From assembly GCA_036015235.1 (NCBI GenBank), contig CP107926.1, positions 2,856,001 through 2,920,000 on the forward strand: 64,000 nucleotides of DNA, read 5' to 3'. The notes under the pieces were generated by a model. The model was not told where the DNA came from. It was given only the letters and a program-made list of their open reading frames with translations, and ran no database searches. Source of the DNA: Streptomyces sp. NBC_00433 (GTDB lineage Bacteria > Actinomycetota > Actinomycetes > Streptomycetales > Streptomycetaceae). Below are positions 1 through 10,508 of this stretch, one piece after another. The translations under genes were made by a program, and so were the position numbers. Position 1 is the stretch's first letter. Each line of letters opens with the position of its first letter.

Positions 1-79
1 GGCCGGTGGTCCGGCACGGGCCGGACAGCCCCTTCGGGTCGGTGGCGACGTGCGCGCCCCTGGGGGGCACCCGGGGGCG
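1..79. repeat. Intergenic GC-rich repeat tract, cut by window edge
   Basis: Non-coding stretch just beyond the ilvE stop. It shares blocks with the gap at 30,950-31,180: GCCGGTGGTCCGG, CAGCCCCTTCGGG and CTGGGGGGCACCC recur there in the same order. It therefore looks like one member of the dispersed intergenic repeat family described for the other gaps. It is too short to judge whether it folds into a terminator for ilvE. Confidence 0.5.
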
Positions 80-1168
80 CTAGGCGCCCAAGCGATGCAT
101 CCAACCGTGGGGGTCGGGGGCGTGGCCGGTTTGGATGTCGAGGAGGGCGGAGCGCAGGCGCATGGTGACGCGGCCGGGGGCGCCGTCGGCCACCGGCCAG
201 CTGGCGCGGGTGGACTTCACGGAGCCGACGGGGGTGATGACCGCGGCGGTGCCGCAGGCGAAGACCTCCGTGAGGGTGCCGTCCTCGTGCTGGCGGCGCC
301 AGTCGTCCACGCTGATGCGTCCCTCGGCGACCTCGTAGCCGAGGTCCGAGGCGATGGAGAGCAGCGAGTCGCGGGTGATGCCGGGCAGCAGGGAGCCGGT
401 CAGCTCAGGAGTGACGATTCTGTCGCCGTACACGAAGTACAGGTTCATGCCGCCCATCTCCTCGATCCAGCGGCGCTCGATCGCGTCGAGCCAGACCACC
501 TGGTCGCAGCCGTGCTCGATGGCCTGGGCCTGGGCGACGAGGGAGGCGGCGTAGTTGCCGCCGGTCTTGGCCGCGCCGGTGCCGCCGGGCGCCGCGCGGA
601 CGTACTCCTCGGACAGCCACACCGAGACCGGCTGGACGCCGCCGGAGAAGTAGGCGCCGGCCGGGGAGGCGATCACCAGGAAGAGGTACTCGTTGGCCGG
701 GCGGACCCCGAGGCCGACCTCGGTGGCGAACATGAAAGGCCGCAGGTAGAGCGACGCCTCGCCCTCGCTGGGCACCCAGCCCTTGTCCTGCCTGACCAGC
801 AGGTCGCAGGCCTCGACGAAGGTCTCCACGGGCAGCTCGGGCATCGCCAGGCGCCGCGCCGAGGCGCGGAAGCGCTCGGCGTTGGCCTCCGGCCTGAAGG
901 TCGCGACGCCGCCGTCGGGCTGCCGGTAGGCCTTGAGGCCCTCGAAGATGGTCTGCGCGTAGTGCAGCGTCATGTTGGCCGGGTCGATCGACAGCGGCGC
1001 GTACGGGACGAGCTGGCCGTCGTGCCAGCCGCGGCCCTCGGTCCACTTGATGGTGACCATGTGGTCGGTGAAGTGGCGGCCGAAGCCCGGGGCGGCCAGG
1101 ATCGCGTCCCGCTCGGTGGCGGACAGCGGGTGGGCGGACGGCTTCAGCTCGATCGTGGGCGTCGTCAT
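80..1168 (-). CDS. ilvE: Branched-chain amino acid aminotransferase
   Basis: PLP enzyme of fold type IV that swaps the amino group between Ile/Leu/Val and 2-oxoglutarate, the last step of branched-chain amino acid synthesis; cytosolic. The 362-residue product has the normal family length. The PLP lysine is Lys201 in [10 protein letters not shown], and the EEMGGMNL and [10 protein letters not shown] motifs of bacterial BCATs are present. The ATG at 1168 was chosen because GAAGGA lies 7 nt upstream; an in-frame extension to 1222 lacks family similarity. It follows leuB on the same strand after a 145-nt gap that contains two hairpins, so it may be co-transcribed with leuB or driven from its own promoter there. 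Function is secure. Confidence 0.97.
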   Translation of the reverse strand: MTTPTIELKPSAHPLSATERDAILAAPGFGRHFTDHMVTIKWTEGRGWHDGQLVPYAPLSIDPANMTLHYAQTIFEGLKAYRQPDGGVATFRPEANAERFRASARRLAMPELPVETFVEACDLLVRQDKGWVPSEGEASLYLRPFMFATEVGLGVRPANEYLFLVIASPAGAYFSGGVQPVSVWLSEEYVRAAPGGTGAAKTGGNYAASLVAQAQAIEHGCDQVVWLDAIERRWIEEMGGMNLYFVYGDRIVTPELTGSLLPGITRDSLLSIASDLGYEVAEGRISVDDWRRQHEDGTLTEVFACGTAAVITPVGSVKSTRASWPVADGAPGRVTMRLRSALLDIQTGHAPDPHGWMHRLGA

Positions 1169-1208
1169 GTCTGTGTCCTTCACCGTGTCTCGTCTCTCGC
1201 TGCCGACT

Positions 1209-1290
1209 GGGGGCGCCCCCACTGATAGGACGTCCGACTTTCCCGCCGTAACGCGGCCCCGCCTCTGACGATTATCGCAGCGGCGGGGCC
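1209..1290 (-). terminator. Hairpins in the leuB-ilvE gap
   Basis: Two inverted repeats lie in the 145-nt gap. GGCCCCGCC at 1255-1263 pairs with GGCGGGGCC at 1282-1290 (9 bp, 18-nt loop), and GGGGGCGCCCCC at 1209-1220 is self-complementary. Neither is followed by a T-run on the minus strand. They could attenuate read-through from leuB or shape the ilvE leader. Confidence 0.4.
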
Positions 1291-1313
1291 GGGTACCTAC
1301 CTGTGGTCTTCGG

Positions 1314-2357
1314 TCAGCCGGCGACCCTGGCGGCCAGGGCGTCGCCGATCTCGACGGTGGACCGCGCGGGCCGGTCCGCGCGCTCGGCGAGGTCGGCCTG
1401 CACGGCGCTGTCGATACGGTCGGCCTCGGCGTCGTAGCCGAGGTGCCGCAGCAGCAGCGCCACGCTCAGCACGGTCGCGGTCGGGTCGGCCTTGGACTGG
1501 CCGGCGATGTCCGGGGCGGAGCCGTGGACCGGCTCGAACATCGACGGGAATTCGCGGCCCGGGTTGATGTTGCCGCTGGCCGCGACGCCGATGCCGCCGG
1601 AGACGGCAGCGGCGAGGTCGGTGATGATGTCGCCGAAGAGGTTGTCGGTGACGATCACGTCGAAGCGCTCGGGCTGGGTGACCAGGAAGATGGTCGCCGC
1701 GTCGACGTGCAGGTAGTCGGTGCTGACGTCGGGGAATTCCCGGCCGACCGCCTCGAAGACCCGGGTCCACAGGTGGCCGGCGTGCACCAGCACGTTGTTC
1801 TTGTGCACCAGGGTCAGCTTCTTGCGCGGGCGGGCCTGCGCGCGGGCGTAGGCGTCGCGCACGACCCGCTCGATGCCGAAGGCGGTGTTGAGGCTGACCT
1901 CGGTGGCGACCTCCTGCGGGGTGCCGGTCCTGATCGAGCCGCCGTTGCCGGTGTAGGGGCCCTCGGTGCCCTCGCGGACGACCACGAAGTCGATCTCCGG
2001 GCTGCCCGCGAGCGGGGTGCCGACACCGGGGAAGAGCTTGCTGGGACGCAGGTTCACATGGTGGTCGAAGGCGAAGCGCAGCTTGAGCAGGAAGCCGCGC
2101 TCCAGCACACCGGACGGCACCGAGGGGTCGCCGATGGCGCCCAGCAGGATCGCGTCGTGCTCCTTGAGCCGGTCGAGGTCCTCGTCGGTGAGGGTCTGGC
2201 CGGTGGCGTGGTAGCGCTTCGCGCCGAAGTCGAATTCCCGGGTCTCCAGCTTGACGTCCTGCGGAAGCACGGCGGAGAGGACCTTGAGACCCTCCGCGAC
2301 GACTTCCTGGCCGATTCCGTCACCGGGGATCACTGCGAGGCTGAGGCTTCGAGACAT
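1314..2357 (-). CDS. leuB: 3-isopropylmalate dehydrogenase
   Basis: NAD-dependent oxidative decarboxylation of 3-isopropylmalate in leucine synthesis; cytosolic. The 347-residue product begins [18 protein letters not shown], the conserved N-terminal strand of the isocitrate/isopropylmalate dehydrogenase family. It carries [18 protein letters not shown] and [12 protein letters not shown], which bind substrate, metal and NAD. The ATG at 2357 gives the family-typical N-terminus; GGGGAG sits 14 nt upstream, somewhat far, and an in-frame ATG at 2378 is the alternative. A small gene lies 84 nt upstream on the same strand and ilvE lies downstream, so a leucine/BCAA transcription unit is likely. Function is secure. 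Confidence 0.96.
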   Translation of the reverse strand: MSRSLSLAVIPGDGIGQEVVAEGLKVLSAVLPQDVKLETREFDFGAKRYHATGQTLTDEDLDRLKEHDAILLGAIGDPSVPSGVLERGFLLKLRFAFDHHVNLRPSKLFPGVGTPLAGSPEIDFVVVREGTEGPYTGNGGSIRTGTPQEVATEVSLNTAFGIERVVRDAYARAQARPRKKLTLVHKNNVLVHAGHLWTRVFEAVGREFPDVSTDYLHVDAATIFLVTQPERFDVIVTDNLFGDIITDLAAAVSGGIGVAASGNINPGREFPSMFEPVHGSAPDIAGQSKADPTATVLSVALLLRHLGYDAEADRIDSAVQADLAERADRPARSTVEIGDALAARVAG

Positions 2358-2441
2358 GTCCGGCACCGTACTCCCCATCCCAGCGGGTGACATCGCATGT
2401 CCGCATGTCGGACAGATTGTCCGCGGGAGAGGGCTTTCCGG

Positions 2442-2555
2442 TCAGCGCGTCTCGTGGCCGGTGCTGCCGCCGTTGTCCCGGCGGTCGAGGCTGCGCTGCA
2501 GGGCCCGCAGCGCGTTCTGGCGGGCGGTGTCGTCCGTACGGGCGGTGGCGTCCAT
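2442..2555 (-). CDS. Small hypothetical protein upstream of leuB
   Basis: A 37-residue hydrophilic, charged product starting MDATARTDDTARQNALRALQ. I do not recognise the family. The support is a strong ribosome binding site, CAGGAG 9 nt before the ATG, good third-position GC, and the same strand as leuB, 84 nt upstream. It has no hydrophobic segment, cysteine or signal peptide, and the middle is predicted helical. It is not rich in leucine codons (two leucines), so a classic leu attenuation leader is unlikely. Confidence 0.5.
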   Translation of the reverse strand: MDATARTDDTARQNALRALQRSLDRRDNGGSTGHETR

Positions 2556-2784
2556 GGGGATCAACTCCTGGGGGAGACAGGCGAAAGCCGGGGAAGCGTG
2601 CGGAGAGGGTGCTGCCGCGGAACGGGGCGGGGGTCCCGGCGGCGGGGGGTGACCCGCTCGACAACTGCTCAGGACGCGCATCCGCCGCTCGCCGGATGAG
2701 GCGAGACGTTCGGCTCCCTACAAAGCTAAGTCAGTCCGGTCGTCCTGTCGCCACAATTACTCGGACTTCCTACTATCTGAGACA

Positions 2785-2832
2785 GACGATCACCCGTTCG
2801 TGGACCACGCAGGCCGCGAACGGGTGATCGTC
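2785..2832 (-). terminator. Strong hairpin downstream of pruA
   Basis: A perfect 16-bp inverted repeat: GACGATCACCCGTTCG at 2785-2800 against CGAACGGGTGATCGTC at 2817-2832, with a 16-nt loop. It begins 16 nt after the pruA stop. No T-run follows, which is usual for actinomycete terminators. Confidence 0.75.
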
Positions 2833-2847
2833 ACAGGTCGCCCCAGG

Positions 2848-4479
2848 TCAGCCCTGGTGGGGGTAGCGGTAGTCGGTGGGCGGCAGCAGGGCCTCCTTGA
2901 TGGACCGGGTGGAGGTCCAGCGCTGGAGGTTCTGCGCGGCGCCCGCCTTGTCGTTGGTGCCGGAGGACCGGGCGCCGCCGAAGGGCTGCTGGCCGACGAC
3001 CGCGCCGGTGGACTTGTCGTTGATGTAGAAGTTGCCCGCCGCGTCGCGCAGCCGCTCGGCCACCTGGGCGGCCGCGACCCGGTCGCGCGCGATGACCGAG
3101 CCGGTCAGCGCGTAGTCCGAGACCGACTCCATCTGCGTGAGCATCGCCTCGAAGTCGGCGTCCTCGTAGACGTACACGCCCAGCACCGGGCCGAAGTACT
3201 CCTGCCGGAAGATCTCGTTCTCCGGGTCGGTGGAGACCAGCACGGTCGGGCGGACGAACCAGCCGACCGAGTCGTCGTACGTGCCGCCCGCGACGATCTC
3301 GACGGTCGGGTCGGCCTCGGCGCGGTCGATGGCCGCCTTGTTCTTGGCGAAGGACCGCTCGTCGATCAGGGCGCCGACGAAGTTGGACAGGTCGGTGACG
3401 TCGCCCATGGTGATGCCGTCGACCTCGGCCGCGAATTCCTCCTTGAAGCCGCCGTCCCAGATCGAGCGCGGGATGTAGGCGCGCGAGGAGGCCGAGCACT
3501 TCTGGCCCTGGTATTCGAAGGAGCCGCGGGTCAGCGCGGTCTTGAGCACCGCGGGGTCGGCCGAGGGGTGGGCGACGACGAAGTCCTTGCCGCCGGTCTC
3601 GCCGACGATCCGCGGGTAGGAGCGGTAGTGCCCGATGTTCTCGCCGACCGTGCGCCACAGGTGCTGGAAGGTCTTGGTGGAGCCGGTGAAGTGGATGCCG
3701 GCCAGGTCCCGGTGCGGCAGCGCGGCCTCGGAGACGGCCAGGCCGTCGCCGGTGACCAGGTTGATCACACCGTCGGGCAGGCCGGCCTCGCGCAGCAGCC
3801 GCATGAGCAGCACGGCGGAGTGCGTCTGGGTCGGCGACGGCTTCCAGACCACCACGTTGCCCATCAGCGCGGGCGCGGTCGGCAGGTTGCCCGCGATGGC
3901 GGTGAAGTTGAAGGGCGTGATGGCGTAGACGAAGCCTTCGAGCGGGCGGTGGTCGAGCCGGTTCCACACGCCGGGGGCGTTGGCGACCGGCTGCTCGGCG
4001 AGGATCTGCCGGGCGAAGTGCACGTTGAAGCGCCAGAAGTCGACCAGCTCGCAGGGGCTGTCGATCTCGGCCTGCTGCACGGTCTTGGACTGGCCGAGCA
4101 TGGTGGAGGCGACCAGCGTCTCGCGCCAGGGCCCCGCCAGCAGCTCCGCGGCGCGCAGGATGATCGCGGCGCGGTCGTCGAAGGCGGTCGCGCGCCAGCC
4201 GGGGGCTGCGGCCAGGGCCGCGTCGATCGCGTCCTGGGCGTCCTGGGCGGTGGCGTTGCCGTAGGTGCCGAGCACGGCGCCGTGGTTGTGCGGCTGCACG
4301 ACGTCGAAGCGCTCGCCGCCGCCCATGCGCTCCTCGCCGCCGATGAACATCGGCAGGTCGACGGGGCTGCCGGCCAGCTCCTTGAGCTTGGCTTCCAGCC
4401 GGGCCCGCTCGGGGCTGCCCGGGGCGTACGTGTGCACCGGCTCGTTGACCGGAGCGGGGACCTGGGTCACGGCGTCCAT
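2848..4479 (-). CDS. pruA: L-glutamate gamma-semialdehyde (P5C) dehydrogenase
   Basis: Oxidises glutamate-5-semialdehyde to glutamate with NAD, the second step of proline catabolism. The 543-residue product is a full-length single-function ALDH4 enzyme, not a PutA fusion. The general base Glu294 sits in GETGGKDF and the catalytic Cys328 in YQGQKCSAS; the ITPFNFTAIAGN and FTGST cofactor motifs are present. The ATG at 4479 has CCAGGAG about 9 nt upstream. It starts 35 nt after the proline dehydrogenase gene on the same strand, forming a two-gene proline-use operon, and is closed by a strong hairpin. Regulation probably comes from the divergent PucR-type gene. Function is secure. Confidence 0.96.
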   Translation of the reverse strand: MDAVTQVPAPVNEPVHTYAPGSPERARLEAKLKELAGSPVDLPMFIGGEERMGGGERFDVVQPHNHGAVLGTYGNATAQDAQDAIDAALAAAPGWRATAFDDRAAIILRAAELLAGPWRETLVASTMLGQSKTVQQAEIDSPCELVDFWRFNVHFARQILAEQPVANAPGVWNRLDHRPLEGFVYAITPFNFTAIAGNLPTAPALMGNVVVWKPSPTQTHSAVLLMRLLREAGLPDGVINLVTGDGLAVSEAALPHRDLAGIHFTGSTKTFQHLWRTVGENIGHYRSYPRIVGETGGKDFVVAHPSADPAVLKTALTRGSFEYQGQKCSASSRAYIPRSIWDGGFKEEFAAEVDGITMGDVTDLSNFVGALIDERSFAKNKAAIDRAEADPTVEIVAGGTYDDSVGWFVRPTVLVSTDPENEIFRQEYFGPVLGVYVYEDADFEAMLTQMESVSDYALTGSVIARDRVAAAQVAERLRDAAGNFYINDKSTGAVVGQQPFGGARSSGTNDKAGAAQNLQRWTSTRSIKEALLPPTDYRYPHQG

Positions 4480-4514
4480 GAGGCGTGTCTCCTGGTGAGA
4501 GTCGGGGGCGGCCG

Positions 4515-5447
4515 TCAGCGGCCGGCGGGAACGAAGGAGCGCAGGAAGAAGGCGAGGTTGGCGGGGCGCTCCGCGAGGCGCCGCATGAAGTAGCCGTACC
4601 AGTCCGCGCCGTAGGGGACGTAGATCCGCATCCGCTCCCCTTCGTCCGCGAGCCGCCGCTGCTCCGCGGTGCGGATGCCGTAGAGCATCTGGAATTCGTA
4701 GCTGCCGGCCGGGCGGTGGTGGCGGGCGGCCAGCTCCTGGGCGATGGCGATGACGCGCGGGTCGTGCGAGCCGACCATCGGGTAGCCCTCGCCGGCGAAG
4801 AGCGTGCGCAGGGCGCGGACGTACGCCTTGTCCACGTCCCGCTTGTTCTGGAAGGCGACCCGGGGCGGCTCGTTGTAGGCGCCCTTGACCAGCCGCACCC
4901 GGGAGCCGGCCACGGCCAGCGCGCGGGCGTCGTCCTCGGTGCGGAAGAGGTACGACTGGAGGACCGCGCCGGTCTGCGGGTGCTCCTTGCGCAGCTCGGC
5001 CAGCACCGCGAGCGTGGAGTCGACGGTGGTGTGGTCCTCCATGTCGAGGGTCACCGTGGTGCCGATACCGGAGGCCAGCTCCGCCACCTCGGTCACGTTG
5101 GCCAGCGCCACGTCGTGGCCGCCGTCGGGCAGCGCCTGGCCGAAGGCGGACAGCTTGACCGAGACCTCGGCGCGGCCGCCGAGCCGGTCGTCGGCCAGCG
5201 TCTCAAGCAGCCGCAGGTAGGCGTCCCTGGTGGCCTTCGCGGTGGCCCGGTCGGTGACGTCCTCGCCCAGGTGGTCCAGGGTGACGTCCAGACCGCTCGC
5301 GGTGAGCGCGCGGACCGTGTCCAGCGCCGGGTGCAGCGCGTCGCCGGCGACGAAGCGGTCGACCACCGGACGGGTGACGGGCGCGGCGGCGACCGCGCGG
5401 CGCATACGGTCGCTGCGCGAGGCGGCGAGCAACACGGGACCGAACAC
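4515..5447 (-). CDS. Proline dehydrogenase
   Basis: FAD enzyme oxidising L-proline to pyrroline-5-carboxylate, first step of proline catabolism; the partner enzyme PruA is the next gene. The 310-residue product is the stand-alone actinomycete type. Barrel motifs include VSVKLSAFG, VTLDMEDHT, RLVKGAYNEP, VGSHDPRVI and YEFQMLYGIR; the C-terminal RRLAERPANLAFF is typical. The GTG at 5447 was chosen because AAGGA lies about 7 nt upstream and the product then starts VFGPVLLAASRSD as in relatives; an in-frame extension to 5549 would read through the divergent promoter region. It is transcribed away from the regulator gene, with a palindrome between them. Often called putA or putB in actinomycetes. 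Confidence 0.94.
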   Translation of the reverse strand: MFGPVLLAASRSDRMRRAVAAAPVTRPVVDRFVAGDALHPALDTVRALTASGLDVTLDHLGEDVTDRATAKATRDAYLRLLETLADDRLGGRAEVSVKLSAFGQALPDGGHDVALANVTEVAELASGIGTTVTLDMEDHTTVDSTLAVLAELRKEHPQTGAVLQSYLFRTEDDARALAVAGSRVRLVKGAYNEPPRVAFQNKRDVDKAYVRALRTLFAGEGYPMVGSHDPRVIAIAQELAARHHRPAGSYEFQMLYGIRTAEQRRLADEGERMRIYVPYGADWYGYFMRRLAERPANLAFFLRSFVPAGR

Positions 5448-5562
5448 GGGGTGTCCTTCCATACCGGGCGGAACAGGATTATCGGCGAACAGGATCCGAC
5501 ACCGTGAATCTAGGATTCGTCTACCCGTTGGACCATCGACACCTGTCACGCATGGGCCCGTC

Positions 5563-5588
5563 GTCCCTCATACAGATGTATGAGGGAC
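5563..5588. promoter_or_regulatory. Palindromic operator candidate, put/pucR intergenic
   Basis: A perfect 12-bp inverted repeat GTCCCTCATACA-GA-TGTATGAGGGAC in the 150-nt gap between proline dehydrogenase and the divergent PucR-type gene. Its right arm covers the region just before the regulator's GTG start, including its GAGGG ribosome binding site. The position suits autoregulation plus control of the put genes. That is an inference from position; no binding has been shown. Confidence 0.65.
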
Positions 5589-5597
5589 AATGGCGCT

Positions 5598-6764
5598 GTG
5601 CGTGCTGAGTACGGGGACTACGGCGATTTCCAGGACCTGGTCGACGAGGTGTCGGCGCTGCTCGGCGCCCCCGCGACGTTGGAGGACCGGGACTTCCGGC
5701 TGATCGCCTTCGGGGTGCACGACAGCGACGACGACACGGCCGTGGACCCGGTCCGCACCCGCTCCATCCTCACCCGGCAGTCCACCCCTGAGGTGCGCGC
5801 CTGGTTCGAGCGCTTCGGCATCGCCCGCGCCACCGCCCCGGTCCGCATCCCCGCCGCCCCCGACGCGGGTGTCGTACGCGGCCGGCTGTGCCTGCCGGTG
5901 CGGCACGGCGGGTTCGTCTACGGCTATGTGTGGCTGCTCGACGAGGCCGAGCACTCCCCCGCGCAACTGGCCGCCGCCATGTCGGCCGCCGCCAGGATCG
6001 GCGAGCAGCTCGCGGCGATGTCCCGGGCCGGCGCCGAGACGGGGCGGGCGCTGCGGATACTGCTGACCGCGACCGGCAGGACCGAGCGCGACACCGCGGA
6101 GGACGCGCTGCGCTTCGCGCTGGACCGGGACGCGGAGGAGCCGCACGCGCTGGTGTGCGTCCGCGCCCCGCAGGGCGAGGCGCCGGGCCCGCTGCCCGGC
6201 CTGCGGACCATCCCGTCGGCCGCCGCGCTGGCCCGCGTCCCGGAGCGGCGGCGCGGCGAGCTGGTCGCGCTGCTGGTCAGGCTGCGGTCCCTGCAGGTGC
6301 TGGCCCCGGCCCGTACCGCCGCGGCCCGGCTGCTGGACGCGGTCGGCGCCGCGGGGGTGGTCGCCGGGCTCAGCGCGTCCCACGGGTCACTGGCCGAGCT
6401 GCCCTGGGCCTGGCGCGAGGCCACCTCGGCGGCCAGGGCCGCGCAGGCCCAGCCGGCGCTCGGCCCGATCGCGAAGTGGTCGAATCTCGGCCCCTACCGC
6501 CTGCTGACCGCGCTGCCCGCCGACGCGGCCCCCGACCCCGCGGTCGCCCCGCTGCTCACCGCAGACCACCAGGAGCTGGCACACACCGCGGAGGTCTTCC
6601 TCGACCACGCGGGCCAGGCGGGCCGCACCGCGACCGCGCTGGCCATCCACCGGCAGACCCTCTACTACCGGCTGTCCCGCATCGAGCAGCTGACCGGCCT
6701 GGACCTGGCGGACGGCGAGGCCAGGCTGCTGCTGCACATGGCGCTCAAGGCGGCCAGGCTCTGA
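5598..6764 (+). CDS. PucR-family transcriptional regulator, probable proline-catabolism regulator
   Basis: DNA-binding regulator of the PucR/CdaR type. The C-terminal about 60 residues hold the helix-turn-helix signature TALAIHRQTLYYRLSRIEQLTG followed by DLADGEARLLLHMALKA. The N-terminal two thirds are a ligand-sensing region with a degenerate GGDEF-like fold. The length is 388 residues from the GTG at 5598. That start was preferred because GAGGG lies 10-14 nt upstream; the in-frame ATG at 5580 lies inside the palindrome. It is divergent from the proline dehydrogenase-pruA operon, so it most likely activates these genes in response to proline. The effector is inferred, not seen. Confidence 0.88.
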   Translation: MRAEYGDYGDFQDLVDEVSALLGAPATLEDRDFRLIAFGVHDSDDDTAVDPVRTRSILTRQSTPEVRAWFERFGIARATAPVRIPAAPDAGVVRGRLCLPVRHGGFVYGYVWLLDEAEHSPAQLAAAMSAAARIGEQLAAMSRAGAETGRALRILLTATGRTERDTAEDALRFALDRDAEEPHALVCVRAPQGEAPGPLPGLRTIPSAAALARVPERRRGELVALLVRLRSLQVLAPARTAAARLLDAVGAAGVVAGLSASHGSLAELPWAWREATSAARAAQAQPALGPIAKWSNLGPYRLLTALPADAAPDPAVAPLLTADHQELAHTAEVFLDHAGQAGRTATALAIHRQTLYYRLSRIEQLTGLDLADGEARLLLHMALKAARL

Positions 6765-6770
6765 CGCGAA

Positions 6771-6802
6771 CGGCGCCGCTCCCCCGGTGGGAAGCGGCGC
6801 CG
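6771..6802. terminator. Bidirectional terminator between convergent genes
   Basis: CGGCGCCGCT at 6771-6780 pairs perfectly with AGCGGCGCCG at 6793-6802 around a 12-nt loop that can add CCC/GGG pairs. It sits between the stop of the PucR-type gene and the stop of the convergent serA gene. Confidence 0.7.
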
Positions 6803-6854
6803 GACGGCGTACGCGTACGGTCGGCCTACCGGCCGAGCAGGCCGGTCCTTCAGG

Positions 6855-8447
6855 TCAGTCCGTCAGGTTGACCGCACGGGCCGAAGTGGCGCCGATCTCG
6901 TCGGCGATGTCGGTCAGCACGCCCGCCGGGATGCTGGAGTCGACGGTGAGGGCGACCAGGGCGTCGCCGCCCGCGGCGGCCCTGGCGACCTGCATGCCGG
7001 CGATGTTGACGTCGACCTCGCCGAGGATCCGGCCGATGGTGCCGACGACACCGGGGCGGTCGGTGTAGCGCAGGAAGGCCATGTGGTCGGCGAGCACCAG
7101 GTCCACGTCCTCCTCGCCGACGGCGACGACCTTCTGGACGTGCTTGGGGCCGGCCAGCGTGCCCGAGACCGACACCTCGGTGCCGTCGGACAGCGTGCCG
7201 CGCACGGTCACCACATTGCGGTGGTTGGGCGACTCCGAACTGGTGGTCAGCCGGACCTCGACACCGCGCTCCTGGGCGAACAGCGGCGCGTTCACATACG
7301 ACACCGTCTCGTCCACGATGTCCTCGAAGACGCCCTTGAGCGCGCTCAGTTCGAGGATCTTCACGTCGTGCTGGGTGACCTCGCCGCAGACCTCGACGTC
7401 GAGGCGGGCGGCGACCTCGCCGGCCAGTGCGGTGAAGATCCGGCCGAGCTTCTCGGCGAGCGGCAGCGCGGGCTTGACGTCCTCGGCGATGACACCGCCC
7501 TGGACGTTGACCGCGTCGGGGACCAGCTCGCCGGCCAGCGCGAGGCGGACCGACCTGGCGACCGCGATACCGGCCTTCTCCTGCGCCTCGTCGGTGGACG
7601 CGCCCAGGTGCGGGGTCGCCACGACGTTGTCGAACTGGAAGAGCGGCGAGTCGGTGCAGGGCTCCTTGGCGTAGACGTCGAGGCCCGCGCCGGCCACCCG
7701 GCCCTCCTTGAGCGCCGAGGCGAGCGCCTCCTCGTCCACGATCCCGCCGCGGGCGGCGTTGACGATCCGCACCGAGGGCTTGACCTTGTGCAGCGCCTCG
7801 TCGCCGATCAGGCCCAGCGTCTCGGGGGTCTTGGGCAGGTGGACGGTGATGAAGTCGGACTGCTCGAGCAACTCGTCCAGGGTCAGCAGCTTGACGCCCA
7901 TCTGGGCGGCGCGCGCGGGCTGGACGTAGGGGTCGTACGCGACGATGTTCATCCCGAAGGCGGACATCCGCTGGGCCACCAGGACGCCGATGCGGCCCAG
8001 GCCCACCACGCCGAGGACCTTCTCGCTCAGCTCGACGCCGGTGTACTTGTTGCGCTTCCACTCGCCGTTCTTCAGCGCCGAGTTGGCGGGCGCGATATTG
8101 CGGGCGGTGGCGATCAGCAGGCCGCAGGCCAGCTCGGCGGCGGTGACGATGTTGGAGGTCGGCGCGTTGACGACCATGACGCCGGCCTTGGTGGCGGCGG
8201 CGACGTCGACATTGTCCAGCCCGACACCGGCACGGGCGACGACGCGCAGCTTCCCCGCGGCGGCGACGGCCTCCGCGTCGACCTTGGTGGCGCTGCGGAT
8301 CAGGATGGCTTCCACGTCGGTGATGGCGGACAGCAGTTCGGCTCGGTCCGCGCCATTGCAGTGCCGGATCTCGAAGTCCGGGCCGAGCGCGTCCACGGTC
8401 GCGGGCGACAGCTCTTCTGCGATGAGTACGACAGGCTTCTGGCTCAC
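6855..8447 (-). CDS. serA: D-3-phosphoglycerate dehydrogenase
   Basis: NAD-dependent first step of phosphorylated serine synthesis. The 530-residue product is the long actinobacterial/mycobacterial type. The Rossmann NAD site is VVGLGRIGVLVAQR, the catalytic Arg is in NAARGGIVDE and the catalytic His in ATPHLGAST. An intervening domain follows (around residues 320-450) and a C-terminal ACT domain (FLRYTDRPGVVGTIGRIL) that senses serine. The GTG at 8447 has GAGGA 5-6 nt upstream. It is monocistronic: a convergent gene downstream is separated by a terminator, and upstream lies a 334-nt gap before ilvC. Feedback inhibition by serine is expected from the ACT domain. Confidence 0.96.
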   Translation of the reverse strand: MSQKPVVLIAEELSPATVDALGPDFEIRHCNGADRAELLSAITDVEAILIRSATKVDAEAVAAAGKLRVVARAGVGLDNVDVAAATKAGVMVVNAPTSNIVTAAELACGLLIATARNIAPANSALKNGEWKRNKYTGVELSEKVLGVVGLGRIGVLVAQRMSAFGMNIVAYDPYVQPARAAQMGVKLLTLDELLEQSDFITVHLPKTPETLGLIGDEALHKVKPSVRIVNAARGGIVDEEALASALKEGRVAGAGLDVYAKEPCTDSPLFQFDNVVATPHLGASTDEAQEKAGIAVARSVRLALAGELVPDAVNVQGGVIAEDVKPALPLAEKLGRIFTALAGEVAARLDVEVCGEVTQHDVKILELSALKGVFEDIVDETVSYVNAPLFAQERGVEVRLTTSSESPNHRNVVTVRGTLSDGTEVSVSGTLAGPKHVQKVVAVGEEDVDLVLADHMAFLRYTDRPGVVGTIGRILGEVDVNIAGMQVARAAAGGDALVALTVDSSIPAGVLTDIADEIGATSARAVNLTD

Positions 8448-8781
8448 GTGGTCCTCACTTGTCCTTCGTGGGCGGCCGAGTCCCGTTCGACCGCTCAGGA
8501 GGCGGGGGGCGGGCTGACGCCTGGACTCGCGCAGCGGCCGGCCGAGGAACGAGGCCGTCCGCGAAGCGGGTGAACAGGAAGACCGCCCATCAGGGGGGCA
8601 TGCCGCGTGGAAGACGCACGACGCTGTGAGCCTGAACGCGCTTGTTAAGCGAGTGTATCGACGGGCGGATTCCGCGCCTTCGCCGAAATGGAAGGATCAC
8701 CCGGAGGGGTTGCGTCGCTTCGTACAAACTGCGTACCAGATGCCGGTCAGACCAGCCCGCGAAGCGACGCAACCAGGGGGC
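8448..8781. other. 334-nt gap, serA promoter region and ilvC 3' end
   Basis: No supported gene. The left part must hold the serA promoter and leader. The right part holds the ilvC terminator hairpin. I saw no leader peptide with biased codons and no clear riboswitch here. Confidence 0.5.
8708..8774 (-). terminator. Hairpin downstream of ilvC
   Basis: GGTTGCGTCGCTTCG at 8708-8722 is perfectly complementary to CGAAGCGACGCAACC at 8760-8774 (15 bp, 37-nt loop). It starts 8 nt after the ilvC stop codon. No T-run follows. Confidence 0.65.
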
Positions 8782-10381
<1,600 letters not shown>

Positions 10382-10454
10382 GTTCGGTGGTTCCTTCTCT
10401 CGCTCTTCCGGCCTCGGTCAGTCGAAACGCATTTCTTGGTCCGCCCTCCTGCTC

Positions 10455-10501
10455 GGTCCTGAAGTGGCCGGCCTCGTTCCTCGGCCGGCCACTTCAGGAC
10501 C
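10455..10501 (-). terminator. 19-bp hairpin between ilvB and ilvN
   Basis: GGTCCTGAAGTGGCCGGCC at 10455-10473 pairs perfectly with its complement at 10483-10501, leaving a 9-nt loop. It starts 7 nt after the ilvB stop. It lies inside the operon, so it may be a partial terminator, an mRNA stabiliser for ilvB, or a processing site that sets subunit ratios. No T-run follows. Confidence 0.6.
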
Positions 10502-10508
10502 TCGGGCG

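Noticed and set aside
50-1225. Long plus-strand frame opposite ilvE, and similar long frames opposite most genes
   Set aside because: These are antisense shadows caused by very high third-position GC. They lack ribosome binding sites and known motifs, while the opposite strand encodes a recognised enzyme.
2442-2555. leu operon leader peptide for attenuation
   Set aside because: The 37-residue product has only two leucines and no following terminator with T-run before leuB.
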